Origin: Megalonaias nervosa
Lineage: Eukaryota; Mollusca; Bivalvia; Unionida; Unionidae
Assembly (NCBI GenBank): GCA_016617855.1
Contig: JAECUM010096242.1
Location: 1-64,000, forward strand
Direction: 5' to 3'
DNA length: 64,000 nucleotides
A program made the translations under genes and the position numbers. Of this stretch, positions 11,975 to 23,185 are shown piece after piece (position 1 is the first letter of the stretch; the number at the start of each line of letters is the position of its first letter). The notes below the pieces were generated by a model, which was not told the DNA's origin, ran no database searches, and saw nothing but the letters and a program-made list of their open reading frames with translations.

Positions 11975-12780
11975 AACCCACCCTGTGGTCAGAATTAGCT
12001 CACAAATATTTTTCTTATTTCTCACTTCGAAATGATCTTGAAAAAAAAGATGTATCATCGTTATGAGAAGCTTTAGAAATATACGGTATTTTCAATTGTT
12101 TTACCTCATTATAAAGAGCATATAACCTTTCGTTTATTCGTTGTGAACAAGGATGATTTTACATCAAAGCAAGAAATATTTATAAACGTCCACGGCATGA
12201 TTAGCATATTAACGTTATCAACAGTTTCGACAAGTGCACTCGCGAGAATTGTGCTTCCCACTAAACTTTTTCACATGGACAAACTGTATCACAACAATAA
12301 CAACACCTGCCTAGAAAACAGTGAAAGGTGCGACACCTTCTGACAATGTACATCAAACCTTGTGGATGTCTACATGACGTAAAATTACGACATTCGATGA
12401 TTTAGTTCGTTTAAAGCAAGAACACCAAGTTATTAAAAAGACAACCATTTGTTAAACCATATGCGATGATATACAACACTGGCTGACAGTTTAATACCGA
12501 ATCGTGTAACGGTGTAATAGTGCACATGAAAATAACAACACCCTTTCACATCGTATATTAAGTTTTCATTGTACCAAGTGCAAATTTCTTGAATTTCCGA
12601 TTGGTTGACACCAATTAACAGGCCAACAATGTAATCCTCATTTAAATACCATATCTACAGCAATGGGTAATACGCCTTCCCTGTGCGTGTGTTTTTTTGT
12701 GTTACAATACATTAACATACGGTAAAGCCTTAGTTATTACGCATATGAAAGTCGCAATAGTACCTTAGGAAACTACCAGA
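11975..12780. other. Gene-free stretch
   Basis: Low-complexity AT-rich sequence. No supported gene or repeat. Confidence 0.5.
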
Positions 12781-12784
12781 TTAG

Positions 12785-12953
12785 CTGGTCTCAAGCTTAA
12801 ACCACACTGAGGGCCGCATGAGTGCCTTTTCGATGGCCCAAGGGCATCACCACCTTTGTTATCTCTCATGACACCTTGTGAAGCCAATCATTTTGCGGGT
12901 CACATGACACGGCTTGGCGGGCAGCATGCAGCCCGCGTGTTTCAGACCCCTGA
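12785..12953 (-). mobile_element. Degenerate hAT-type MITE
   Basis: On the minus strand it begins CAGGGGTCTGAAACACGCGG and continues with the GC-rich GGCTGCATGCTGCCCGCC segment typical of many hAT MITEs. The other end is decayed (GGTCTCAAGC on the plus strand). No clean 8-bp target duplication was found. Confidence 0.6.
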
Positions 12954-12954
12954 T

Positions 12955-13170
12955 TTAAACATGATAGACTCTATACATGGCGGCCGTTATAAAGCGTGGA
13001 GGAAGAACACGGAGAAGTAAAAAAAAAACGTTTAAATCCACTGACCCACGGGAAGCTATTGGTAAACTTTCTCACATACCCACATAGGCCGAGCCCGAGC
13101 GGACAGAGGTGAGATGGCAGTGACGGTTAAAGGCGCGTGCTTTAGACCACTCGGTCACCCAGTACCCCGA
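12955..13170 (-). mobile_element. tRNA-derived SINE, degenerate copy
   Basis: Shares with the better copies at 13498 and 15665 the blocks CTATACATGGCGGCC, GTGGAGGAAGAAC, CTTTCTCACATACCCACATA and the tRNA-like head (revcomp of TTAGACCACTCGGTCACCC). The 3' tail is eroded and adjoins the hAT MITE at 12785-12953. Confidence 0.7.
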
Positions 13171-13497
13171 GTTAGCTGGTTGATCTCATTGTGCTCAAAT
13201 CAGTAGATTTTTGTAGATAATTTCAAACTAATTGGCTTTTAAGTTAGTAATGAATCGGTAAATACTTCAAGACAAAAAGTACAACATATAACGTACGTCT
13301 GGACATGTGTAACGCTTGGTACCAGAACATATAAGAATTAGAGAGGGAGAGAAAAGAGATAAATACATTTAACTACTGGGTTAATTCTGAGACAGTAATT
13401 TTATGTTCGATTTCTTTTTAAAAATGTCTTAATGCAAATATGACCACTTGAAATTGTACTATTGGTACATTTTGAAACTAGCTCAAGTTTACGATTT

Positions 13498-13745
13498 GTT
13501 GTTGTTGTAGGATTTAACGCCATTTTTCAGCACACGATAGGCTATACATGGCGGCCAGTATTAATGGTGGAGGAAGAACCCGGAAAAACCCCGGAAAGAA
13601 CCACCGACCCACGAGAAGCTACTGGCAAGCTTTCTCACATACCCACATAGGCCGAATCCGAGACTCGAACCCACGCAGACAGAGGTGAGATGGCAGTGAT
13701 CCGTAACGGATAGCGTTTTAGACCACTCGGCCACTCGGGGCCCCC
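13498..13745 (-). mobile_element. tRNA-derived SINE, near full length, 11-bp target duplication
   Basis: On the minus strand: a tRNA-like head with A box (TGGCCGAGTGGTC) and B box (GGGTTCGAGTCTC), a central body (TATGTGAGAAAGCTTGCC, GGGTCGGTGGTTCTTTCC, CACCATTAATACTGGCCGCC), then GCTGAAAAATGGCGTTAAAT and a (CAA)n tail. GTTTACGATTT flanks it on both sides (13487-13497 and 13746-13756). The ORF across it is non-genic. Confidence 0.9.
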
Positions 13746-14186
13746 GTTTACGATTTAACCATCATAATTTTCCATAACGTATAAACGAAGTATATCAACA
13801 AAATTCAAAACGTTCAATCAAGTTAAATATTTTACTAAACCTGATAAATTTTTTGACTCAACAAACTCTCATATACATTATTTACAAACAACCATTTTTA
13901 CTCTCGTTTCTATTCTTTAACGAGACAATTAAACAAAACAGTCTACATACATGTACCGTTTTTGCAAGAAAGCCTAACATACCCTTAATGCTTAACAATG
14001 AACTGTAAACTAATCTTTCGTTTGTATTCCATTCCGTATGTAAACGAGTTCCCCGGATGCAAATTCGTTTGCACTATCGAATACGATTGTTATATTTCTT
14101 GCCTGTGTCATTTTTCTTTAGGCATGCTCTACATTAGGTACATATTTATCTCGCCCAGTCAGAGTCACAAGGGCATTTTCAAGCAA

Positions 14187-14192
14187 CTTTAA
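14187..14192 (-). promoter_or_regulatory. Possible poly(A) signal of the MIG12-like gene
   Basis: The minus strand reads ATTAAA about 100 bp downstream of the stop codon at 14290. It is the nearest candidate; a usable AATAAA was not seen nearby. Confidence 0.3.
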
Positions 14193-14289
14193 TTACCTCC
14201 CGCATTTAGATCTACGTAGACTCAGGAGATAAGTAATGGATGACGTTAAAAATCAAACTGCTATACGCCCTATCAGTCAAGAAAAAACA

Positions 14290-14763
14290 TCAGATTGCAA
14301 ATGATGATAAAGATGAACCGCTCGATGACCCTACATCTTTTTCGTACTTGTTACCAAGGTAGTTGGCAGTTTCCGTTAGTTTGTGTAACACACTGAATAG
14401 TCCCCTCAGATGATACGTGAAAGCCGCCGCCGTTTTCCTGGCAGCATCTGCTGTCCCCTCTTCGAATCCGATGTCCTCCTGAGTCCTACTTTCTCCATTT
14501 ATAAGCTCCGTCCTAACTGCGTTTAACATGATGTAACAGTTATACAAGTCCGTTCCTGGAGCCACTGTTGGTAAAAGAGCCATGTTATTATTTTCCTCCG
14601 AAATTTCTGGACGAGTTTCTGTGGTAACTTCCATGTCACGCAGCCGACTTGGAATCATTATCCGTGAATTCATGTTATTCACAGCCTTAACATATTTGTT
14701 CAATGTCACCAATAGAGAATTTTGTCCGTTGATCATTATTACATCGTTGTTTTCGCTTGCCAT
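14290..14763 (-). CDS. Spot14/MIG12-family protein (MID1IP1/THRSP homologue), 157 aa
   Basis: An intact frame without introns. The family hallmarks are in order: an N-terminal block NSLLVTLNKYVKAVNNMNSR followed by IMIPSRLRDM (residues about 16-45), an acidic variable middle, a DLYNCYIMLNAVRTELING block (about 72-90), and the conserved C-terminal helix FTYHLRGLFSVLHKLTETAN, then YLGNKYEKDVG (about 113-144). Length and block spacing fit MIG12 and Spot14, small proteins that polymerise acetyl-CoA carboxylase and raise lipogenesis in vertebrates; MIG12 also binds the microtubule-associated protein MID1. This function is inferred from the family. The start at 14763 is the first ATG, and a splice acceptor lies two bases upstream, suggesting a separate 5' UTR exon as in vertebrate MID1IP1. 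Vertebrate Spot14 and MIG12 arose by duplication, so an invertebrate single copy is best named Spot14/MIG12-like. Confidence 0.92.
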   Translation of the reverse strand: MASENNDVIMINGQNSLLVTLNKYVKAVNNMNSRIMIPSRLRDMEVTTETRPEISEENNNMALLPTVAPGTDLYNCYIMLNAVRTELINGESRTQEDIGFEEGTADAARKTAAAFTYHLRGLFSVLHKLTETANYLGNKYEKDVGSSSGSSLSSFAI

Positions 14764-14780
14764 TGCTGAAAAAGTTATCT
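14764..14780 (-). promoter_or_regulatory. Probable 3' splice acceptor before the MIG12-like start codon
   Basis: The minus strand reads TAACTTTTTCAG|CA|ATG, a pyrimidine tract and AG two bases before the ATG. This implies an upstream non-coding exon and promoter at higher coordinates, probably within 14.8-15.6 kb. The exon itself was not located. Confidence 0.5.
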
Positions 14781-14799
14781 CGGTAGGTATATTAGTTGT

Positions 14800-15650
14800 C
14801 AGTTGAATATCTAAACTAAAATAATGTACACAAGCATGTGCATAAGATGTGCTGTCTTATTCACTATTTTGGATGTCTAAGGAGAATGTAGAGCAGATAT
14901 ACAATTTATCAGCGCTTGATCGTGCGAGTTGTTCTACAATATTACCAAGTTCGAAGTACTGTAGCTATTAACAATATCCCTTCTGCCTCCTGTCTACAAC
15001 TGAAATAATGTTAACCTAACCTTACAACAGTTTAAATACCTTTAGTGGTAATGGGCTCGTCCGTGCCCAAGGTCATACAATATATACGATTGGTCGAGAG
15101 GCATGATCATGCGATGACTACTGATACGGCGATGTCATGGCCACCACGTACGTCATGGTATGTTTGCACCTGTAACCAACAAACAAACACACACATGTAA
15201 TGACTGTTTCAATCGGTGGTATGCGTAGCTCGATAAGTTTATACAAAATGGGTAAGACAACTTACTGCATGTAGAGATAGCAACTAGAAGAACCTGTATA
15301 GGGTATGCTGGAAGTTGTGTGTGGCATATAAAGTTGTTTGTGGTCAGCATAGACGACGATGCGTTATTAGCAGGATCGTAGAGAGCGATCACGGGCCCTG
15401 GGGTAAGAAACACCCGGGCCTCTCCTAGTTCTTGTTCAAACAAAATTTTTCTTTTTTAAAATTAAAAAGTGTCGTTCGGCCCTGGCCCCGGGGATATATT
15501 CCCGGTTGCCCCCCCCCCCGTTATAAATTGCGAAATTTCAGGCTTCAAACATAAGCTGAAGAAACCCAGACTTAAAATTATACACTTTTAATTGGTGTTT
15601 TTGTATTCTCCATCATTTCAAGTTAAAACGAGTAAAAATTTGGTCGTCAT
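14800..15650. other. Gene-free upstream region of the MIG12-like gene
   Basis: The likely 5' UTR exon and promoter zone. TACGTCATGG near 15150 is CRE-like. A GC-rich C-run segment sits at 15480-15525. No coding exon was recognised. Confidence 0.35.
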
Positions 15651-15664
15651 CACACTGCGTTGTG

Positions 15665-15953
15665 GGGACCCGAGTGGCCGAGAGGTTTAAAGCGCTCACC
15701 GTTATGGATCACTGCCATCTCACCTCAGTTGTGTGGGTTCGACTCCCGGGCTCGGCCAATGTTGGTATGTTGCGTGGGTTCGAGTCTCGGGCTCGGCCAA
15801 TGTGGGTATGTGAGAAAGCATGCTGGTTGCTTCTCGTGGGTTGGTGGTTCTTTCCGGGATTTTCCTGGGTTCTCCCTCCACCATTTATACTGGCCGCAAT
15901 GTATATAGCCTATCTTGTGCTGAAAAATGGCGTTAAACCCTATAACAACAACA
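15665..15953 (+). mobile_element. tRNA-derived SINE, full length, with duplicated B-box segment
   Basis: Head GACCCGAGTGGCCGAGAGG (A box) and GGGTTCGACTCCCGGGCTCGG (B box) resemble class II (Leu/Ser-type) tRNA. The B-box block is repeated once more immediately downstream (GGGTTCGAGTCTCGGGCTCGG). The body and the GCTGAAAAATGGCGTTAAAC...(AAC)n tail follow. Flanking 13-bp repeats ACACTGCGTTGTG (15652) and ACACTGCATTGTG (15954) differ at one position. Two overlapping open frames of 82 and 107 residues are SINE artefacts. Confidence 0.92.
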
Positions 15954-16219
15954 ACACTGCATTGTGTTGTTATGGATATGTTTAAAGGTATGAAAAAAGT
16001 AGCCCGTAATTCATGTGAACCTCGTTTAAGATACCTTTAGATACAATAGTTGTAACAATTAAATTGAATAAAATACAGCTTTCTTTTTAAGAGGATAACC
16101 TATTAAAGTGATAAATTAACAAACCTGCATTGAATTCAATAGATTTTGTTTTTCTCCGGCATTTTCGACTGTTTGTCTCTTGCTTTAGAAATATATATAT
16201 ATTTTTACTTTACAATTAT

Positions 16220-16221
<2 letters not shown>

Positions 16222-16250
<29 letters not shown>
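16222..16250. repeat. Poly(A) run, 29 A
   Basis: An uninterrupted A tract; no retrocopy was recognised upstream of it. Confidence 0.95.
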
Positions 16251-16252
<2 letters not shown>

Positions 16253-16689
16253 AATCATTTATAAATGTTTCACAAACACAATGAATTATTTTCAGTATGT
16301 TTTCGTCATAATGGTGTTATACTCAATAATGTTAGAATAGGACATAATTTTAAGAACTCGAAATTTAGAACTGGATACACTCGTATACAGTATATTTACC
16401 TCGTGCACAATTACCACTGTCACATAATATGTGATTGTATATTGCTAATTAGGGAGATAATTACTTGTAGGAATCATGAGCTGAAATAATAAATTACTCT
16501 TGCAAACACCAAAATCTGCTTTATATTTTAATTCATCTAAACAGAAAAATGAATATTGTATGCATTTTTTTCACACAAAAATACATGAAAGCAAAACCAA
16601 ATAAACCTGTAAGGCCCCCCAAAATATGCGTGCTTCCTATTGCACTGGTTTTAAAATTAGGGTAGGTAGGATAGGATGTTTGCTAAACA

Positions 16690-17150
16690 TTATATGTACT
16701 AATAATATTGAGAATGGAAACAAGTCCAGAATTGGATGAGCATAAAACAGAGTATACATGGGTTTTGCTGGCCAGGAATGGTTGATAATGCAAGTATGAT
16801 TGTAGTAAAAAGAATCTTTTGAGAGTTAATCCTAGTTGTAACTGAAAAAACCAGAGACGCTGTTTTCTTGGTGAAATTTTAGCCCATTTACAGACTTGAG
16901 TTTAGAAAACCCGTTATTGAACTTAGCACCTGACTCTTGGTACAGAATTGAAAACAAATTTTCAAACACATGCTGATCCAAAAGATGCCGCGTCTCATAT
17001 GGTTTACTCTACACAGAAACTGACATTAAGGATATGTCTATACTGATAAATATAGGTTTGCGCATGAGCATTCAGTAATTTTAAGTTATTGGACTTTCGT
17101 TGTCATGATGTTTCCATAGGTATACTATGGAAGCTGAATTAGTTCTCCTA
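16690..17150 (+). mobile_element. 470-bp MITE family, copy 1
   Basis: Aligns throughout with 27397-27867 and 49568-50052. Shared landmarks are GAGTATACATGG, AAAAAGAATCTTTTGAGAG, TTTACAGACTTGAGTTT, GCACCTGACTCT, TCTATACTGATAAATATAG and GAATTAGT near the end. The termini are less well preserved than in the other copies. Confidence 0.8.
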
Positions 17151-17618
17151 TAGAGAAGAACAGCCTTACAGTGGATCCACATGCACAATGTTACTATAAA
17201 TGTAAATTTTGGATTCAATTTACGATAACTAGCTAAATAAATACCGTTTGTCTACCTCAGAATGATTTTCAGTGTAAATAAATTCACTTTTAGATATGGC
17301 AACTGTTGCCATGACAGAGTTGGGTGCAGAGTTTATATTTTTCTATGCAATTTAGGGTGTTATGCGCATTGGTTAATATCTACGCAATCAAATATACAAA
17401 GTCAAAGTTTAGACACTTTAATATTTATAGAGTAATCGAGTTTACTAGTTTGATATTTCGTAGTTGTGGTTTGAAACATTATGCTTCCGACATGATCACT
17501 TAGGTCTCTGCCCCAATGCTTGATGCTGATGACTCCTTGTGATTTTGTGTCCTACCAATTTAATTCAATGAATGTTTTGGAACTTCATATTTTGTACTTT
17601 AATTGGATTATGAAGTTA

Positions 17619-18001
17619 GACTGTGGTTGGGAATTGAGGCACTATAACAAGATAGACCGTGGTTGGGAATAGAGGCAAAATAACAAGGTAGATCTTGACT
17701 GGGAATTGATGCACTATAACAAGATAAACCGTGGATGGGAATGGAGGCAAAATAACAAGATAGATCTTGACTGGGAATTGATGCACTATAACAAGACAGA
17801 CCGTGGTTGGGAATTGAGTCACCATAGCAAGATAGACCGTGTTTGCGCATTCATGTACTATAACAAGATAGATCGTGGTTGGGAAACGAGACACGTCGTG
17901 GTTGGGAACTGAGCCACTGAGCAAGATTAACTGTTCTTGGGAATTGATGCATTATAAGAAGACAGACCGTGGTTGGGAATTGAGGCACTGTAACAAGACC
18001 T
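17619..18001. repeat. 36-bp tandem array (~10.6 copies) with 72-bp dimeric order
   Basis: Units start at 17619, 17655, 17691, 17727, 17763, 17799, 17835 and 17871, exactly 36 bp apart, followed by three slightly shorter or divergent units. The consensus runs GACCGTGGTTGGGAATTGAG then GCACTATAACAAGATA. From 17655 two unit types alternate (GAGGCAAAATAAC with GACCGTGG, and GATGCACTATAAC with GATCTTGACT), giving a 72-bp repeat. Because 36 is a multiple of three, both strands are open in several frames, producing 12-residue repeat peptides (minus strand NHGLSCYSASIP-like). No start context, codon bias or family supports a protein. Confidence 0.93.
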
Positions 18002-18099
18002 TTGTGGTCATTTTACTTGCAGTACGTGTTATGTCGCCACACAATGTTTTGCTGTATATTTATGTCTGTTAGGCGGGCGGGAATGTTGGGGCTGACATA

Positions 18100-19920
18100 C
18101 TAATACTCCAGAAATAATCCTCTGCAAGTTAAAAAAAACAAAAAAAAAACAAAAACAATAAAATTATTTTGCCTAATTCACTTGGAAAGGTTCCCAAATT
18201 AATATACTAAAAAGTATAGTTTGTGGAAATATTAAAAATGTTCATATTTTGTAGCCGTATATTTTGGTACAGGATATAGCTGTTTGTTGTTTTAAAATAA
18301 TGTCCGAACACAGATATTTAAATCTCTTCATCATAACCTGCTTAAGCCTGTAAAAATTTAATGTATTTATTCTATTCAACAACATTCATTAACTCTGTCA
18401 CTGAATTTCAGTATAAAACTAAGCTAAATAGCAAGGGGGAGGTCACGCCCCCATTGTCTGGTTTTATGTATTGTAATATCAGAAATATTAAACTGCACTA
18501 TCTGCAGCTGCACATATACACGTGTGACGTAACATAGGTACAATAACCGTGACTTAAATGTCCGAGAACAATTCTGCTACTGTGGAAAGAGCATACTGTA
18601 CAATCGAGTCGCTTTTAGGGGCCGCTCAGACTGATATCAAGGCCGACTTGGATAGAGTTTGCGGATGTAATTCTCTGTTGTAGCCTACAATTTTGAGGTG
18701 GTTTCAGCATTTTATAAATAGTGTTGAATCCATGGAAGACGACGAACGTTCTGGAAAATCGTTTGTCAACGATTGGTGCGAGGGGATTGGCTCCTGTGAA
18801 GACAGCATTTGAAGTAGACACACGAAACACAGTCCGACGGTAGGATTCGTCGCGAGTCTGGCATGCTAACCACAGCAACTACCCTGCTATACAGGTGTAA
18901 AGGGGTGTCGCGGTGTGGTTGCCCCTCTGTTGATTGATATGGCGATCGTTATCTAGAGGATGACCTCCCTCGATGTTATTGCCCAGTGTGAGTGGATAGA
19001 TAGAACACTGACAGAGAACTGAACGAGATTATTGAGAAGAAATAAACAAATACGAGCCCCCTTGAACAATAAAAATAAATAAATTTTAATTAACTAATAC
19101 ATAAACTGAAATTGCAATTTCAATCCAGCAGATTTACATTAATGGAAGTTAATAGCAGTGTTCAATTTATGGATTCGTTCATCATAGTAACGAGTGGTGA
19201 AAAGAGTGCAATGTCCACGCCTGACTTGCATCACCTGGCGTCGTTCCTCCATTGACTTTGTGTATTCCACGTCTAGCGTGTATGCTTGGTTCTTCCTCTG
19301 ACCCTTCTATTACGAACTCTCTATTTGCGGACTTCCCTCTTGGACTGTCGTCTCGGGTTCTCGGGAGGGATATAGAAAGCTGTTCCCTTAAATGACAAGA
19401 TTACCACTAAATCACTATGCGTATCACAACCTATCCGTATATAAAATTATCTTACTTTCGTTATTTAGAAACGTAAATAACTATCCACACTGCATAAATT
19501 CTGACATAAGATGACCTTAACGATTAATGGTCCTTACAAATTTACTGTATTTGAGGTAAGGTACAATCGTTATCTATAGTTACAAATGACCATTGCAATA
19601 TACCAAGTCTCTCCTTAATTAAACAGTTCATCGTCCTCGCTCCACGCCTGACTAGAAATTAACACGTGCGGTATATACAACAATACTGCCGTATATATCT
19701 GCACACGCTACTATACGTCTTCTTACTAGTCAGTTCCACGCAATAAGATAAATGCTCGATTACTATTGCATAAGATTTACTAAATTCTAGCTTACAGTAA
19801 CTAATAACCTGCAAGATCATTTAAGCCTACAAAATGATATATAAATATGCAATTATCATTAACTCACGATAAACAGTATCATCCTATAGACAAAGGAAAT
19901 TAATTCATATAACCATAATA
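18100..19920. other. Gene-free stretch
   Basis: A GC-richer island lies at 18510-18960, with a plus-strand frame MSENNSATVERAYCTIESLL at 18558 that stops after about 42 codons. No family was recognised and no splice partner found. The remainder is anonymous AT-rich DNA. Confidence 0.35.
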
Positions 19921-19926
19921 AATAAT

Positions 19927-20045
19927 ACACATTTGAATATTTGGATTAATTCATAAATCCCTATGAAATACTACACATTTGAACATTTGGATTACATCAT
20001 AAATCCCTATGAAATACTACACATTTGAATATGTGGATTACATGC
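19927..20045. repeat. 46-bp tandem repeat, 2.6 copies
   Basis: Units begin at 19927, 19973 and 20019 with ACACATTTGAAYATTTGGAT, and continue TCATAAATCCCTATGAAATACT. The third is truncated. Confidence 0.9.
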
Positions 20046-22930
20046 AATCCGTAAATTCTATCAATGAACTAATAACTGTAAAATTAAAGAAATAAATTGC
20101 ATAACAACTCTAGCATATCAACTGGTTTCTGTTAAATTGAATAAACGACAGATAGTATGGATCATAGTCATATCAAACACATTTGCATAGAACAAAACAA
20201 ACAAAATAAAACATTACATGGAAATTAAAATTGCGTACCTTAATGCTGTTTCTTTTCCACACAATCGTGCGTCATAGCACTATAGCCTGTCTTTTCCTTT
20301 CAAGACAGCTATCTGGCCTCTTTACTTGTTAACGAGGGAAAACACTATTCTTTTAGAATTCCCACGGAGTCAACCTGTCTTCTCTCAAGCAAGATTTCTC
20401 ACTATTTTTGACTAAGGTCGGTAAATTTAAACTCCCATAACTTCCAAAGTGTACGCCTATATTTTAACTGACCAATCGAAAGCAACTGTTCCTAAATTTT
20501 CCCCCAAATAATCATGTCTTTCATCAGATTTTGACAGCCTAGAATACTATGCAATCAACTTTCCTTTGAAGATCAATTATTTGACATGAAGTTCTCTCAT
20601 GCAGTTAGGGTCGGTAACCCTACTGTACTTTCCCATGATAGCGTTACGGTCAATTCTACTGAACCTTAACGTAGGTCCTTTTATGTTTCAGAGATGAAAT
20701 AAGGGAAATATCAAAGTGACCTTTCTCAAAGACTTTTCTGGCTTGACTATGATAAAATTTTAATGCACAATTTATTCAACTTGAAGATTCATTACTTCTT
20801 CAAAATTCGACATATTACAACAGGTCTCTGTGATTTAAATAGTAAATATAAATAAATTACGAGTGTTGTATAGTGAACTTTCTATTTATAACAAATCAGA
20901 TATTAATAAAGTAAATACTGTACCAGTTTTGTTTAAGGCAGGTTCCTATGATCATGCTTTAGCGTTCTATTTTTAACATTGAGGGTAGCCAAACCACCAC
21001 CTTGTTAGCGCGAAGAAAGGTTAAAAGGGCTGTACATTGCATTTCTTTTATGTTTATCTGAAGTTATCAATCTTAACACTATAAACTGCATTGTGTCTAA
21101 TAATATTTACTACCTATATTACTGTCATGAATAATTAAGTATTTAAGTAACAAACAATAATAAGCGACGCCTACACGCGACATGGGCGGGGCTGTGGATG
21201 CCTAATATTTTCTAGGTTATATCGTAAACAAATAAGACGTTATTCATGTTGTCACGACTCTTTGAGTTTAAACTAAGTAACAGAAAAGAGCGAAAACCAA
21301 CAAGTTTAGAAAAATTTAACATATACTTTATTTCCCTAGACTGCAAAGTGAAAATTTAAAATGAAAATATGAATTGTGAATTAAATCCCAAATAGTCATA
21401 AAAGTTATATCACACCAGGAAAAGAATCAAAAATTCGTTTATTGAGCATTCTAAGTTATCAACAAGATCAGGTCTATTACTAATACTTTAGCAAAGAACA
21501 AGGAAAATATCAGGTACATCATAAATTCCCGAGGAGAAAACCAATGTTCTAAGCTCAAATCCAATTAAAATTCTTTTTTTAAACCTACAAATAATAATAA
21601 TCATAAAATATAATCTACAACCAATGACAAAAAATAGCTATTTAATATTTTGTTTACAACATAAAAGTACAAAGTTAAGGTCTGAAAAAAATTTACAGTA
21701 TTGTGAATTAAATCACAGATAGTCCTAACGGTTCTATCCTAAGTCCAAAAGTATAGAGTATTCCAAAAGAATTCCAGTGATGTTACAATGAATTCCAATC
21801 TTGAAGGTGCTAATGTACTAATAGCCTGGAATAGTGTTGATGTGCTAGCAGTCTGATGTATCACAATGATATAATCAAAACTGTCTCTAAATGAATTAAC
21901 AATAATCCCAAAATAGTGATTTAGTCCGAAGCATTACTGAACACTTTGTAATTCCAGTGAATAATTTAATAAATAAATCATCTCAAATTAAATCTGAACA
22001 CAACTAAAATTGATTCCTAAATGATGGCCACTCACAGGTGTATAGCTGACCGTGACGTCATAAGAGAATCCCCAAAACCTCCTATACAACCTTTATGTAA
22101 TCCATATTACGTATCAAACGTTCGTTCGTCTCCTTGCCTATTACTACAAAACCTCATGTTGTACATTTCATTACAGCAGATAAAGTATAAAAGATCGTTT
22201 CTCCAAAGCTGTACGTCCCAATAAATAATTCGAGGGCTGTTAACAATATACGAGTTGACATCAATTTCGCACCTGTTTTTACATCTTGATATAAACGTGT
22301 TGTGTCCTTGTGATCTACGTTTTGGAATGCATGAAAATAAATCATGGCAAGGAAAATGTAACTCGGTGACATGTATCCTTGCCTAGGCAGTAACTTTTGA
22401 ACCTATACCCAGGTATAGTTTAGATTATGACTAGACCAATATGTCGCATACAACCCGCGCGCCTCTTGGCTGAAGGTCAACGTTACAGCAAGGAAAAATG
22501 CATCTCACTGACCTTTTATTCCAGTCCAGTGTGTTGAACCATTAAAAGTGATTTAATGAAACCGCACACAGCTATATGATGCGACTCGGTGATGTGTTTG
22601 GTACCACAACTACACCATAAGGTCAAGGCAACAAAAGATGTAAATCAATAAGCCGTAACCTTGTTCAAGCTGTAACTTTAAACCACAAAAGATAGTCTGC
22701 TCATAATTTTGATATACATGCTTGTTTCCAGTTTGTAACTGATGGATTTTAAAGTTATTCTTCTTTCAGGCACAGAGCCGTAATAGGTTGTTATGTCTAT
22801 TTTGTGCTCGCAGTTTGTCTCGTAGATTTTGATAGATAGTTTTGACGCTTCTTTTATTTAAATTACAATAACATGGAGTCGAATTTGTCCGCTATAATGT
22901 GAGTTTAGTGATTTTTACGAGTTATGATCT
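20046..22930. other. Gene-free stretch
   Basis: AT-rich, with only short open frames lacking family features. No repeats were resolved by eye. Confidence 0.4.
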
Positions 22931-22937
22931 TGTCGGA

Positions 22938-23153
22938 TGGGCCCCCAGTGGCCGAGTCGTCTAAAACGCTTGCCGCGTGGGTTCGAGTCTCGGGCTCGAC
23001 CTATGTTGTTATCAGAGAAAGACTGTTAGCTTCTCGTGGGTCGGTGGTTCTTCCTGGGGGTTTCCGGGTTGTTCCTCCACCAGTTACACGGAACGCCATG
23101 TATAGTTTATCATGAGCTGAAAAATGTCGTTACGCCCACGAAAACACCACCAT
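22938..23153 (+). mobile_element. tRNA-derived SINE, internally shortened head
   Basis: A box CAGTGGCCGAGTCGTC and B box GGGTTCGAGTCTCGGGCTCG are closer than in the copy at 15665. The body and the GCTGAAAAATGTCGTTACGCC tail follow. Flanking repeats ATCTTGTCGGA (22927) and ATCTTGTCCGA (23154) match at 10 of 11 positions. Confidence 0.88.
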
Positions 23154-23185
23154 ATCTTGTCCGACTTATGCCACTAGTAGTGGGC

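Noticed and set aside
15665..15760. Functional tRNA gene
   Set aside because: A and B boxes are present but acceptor-stem pairing is absent and a SINE body follows.
15660..15985. Possible small genes of 82 and 107 residues
   Set aside because: Both are readings of a SINE with target duplications.
17608..17924. Repeat proteins of 80-102 residues on both strands
   Set aside because: Produced by the 36-bp minisatellite being divisible by three. No start context or family.
18558..18686. Candidate first exon MSENNSATVERAYCTIESLL
   Set aside because: Stops after about 42 codons, no donor or partner exon, no family recognised.
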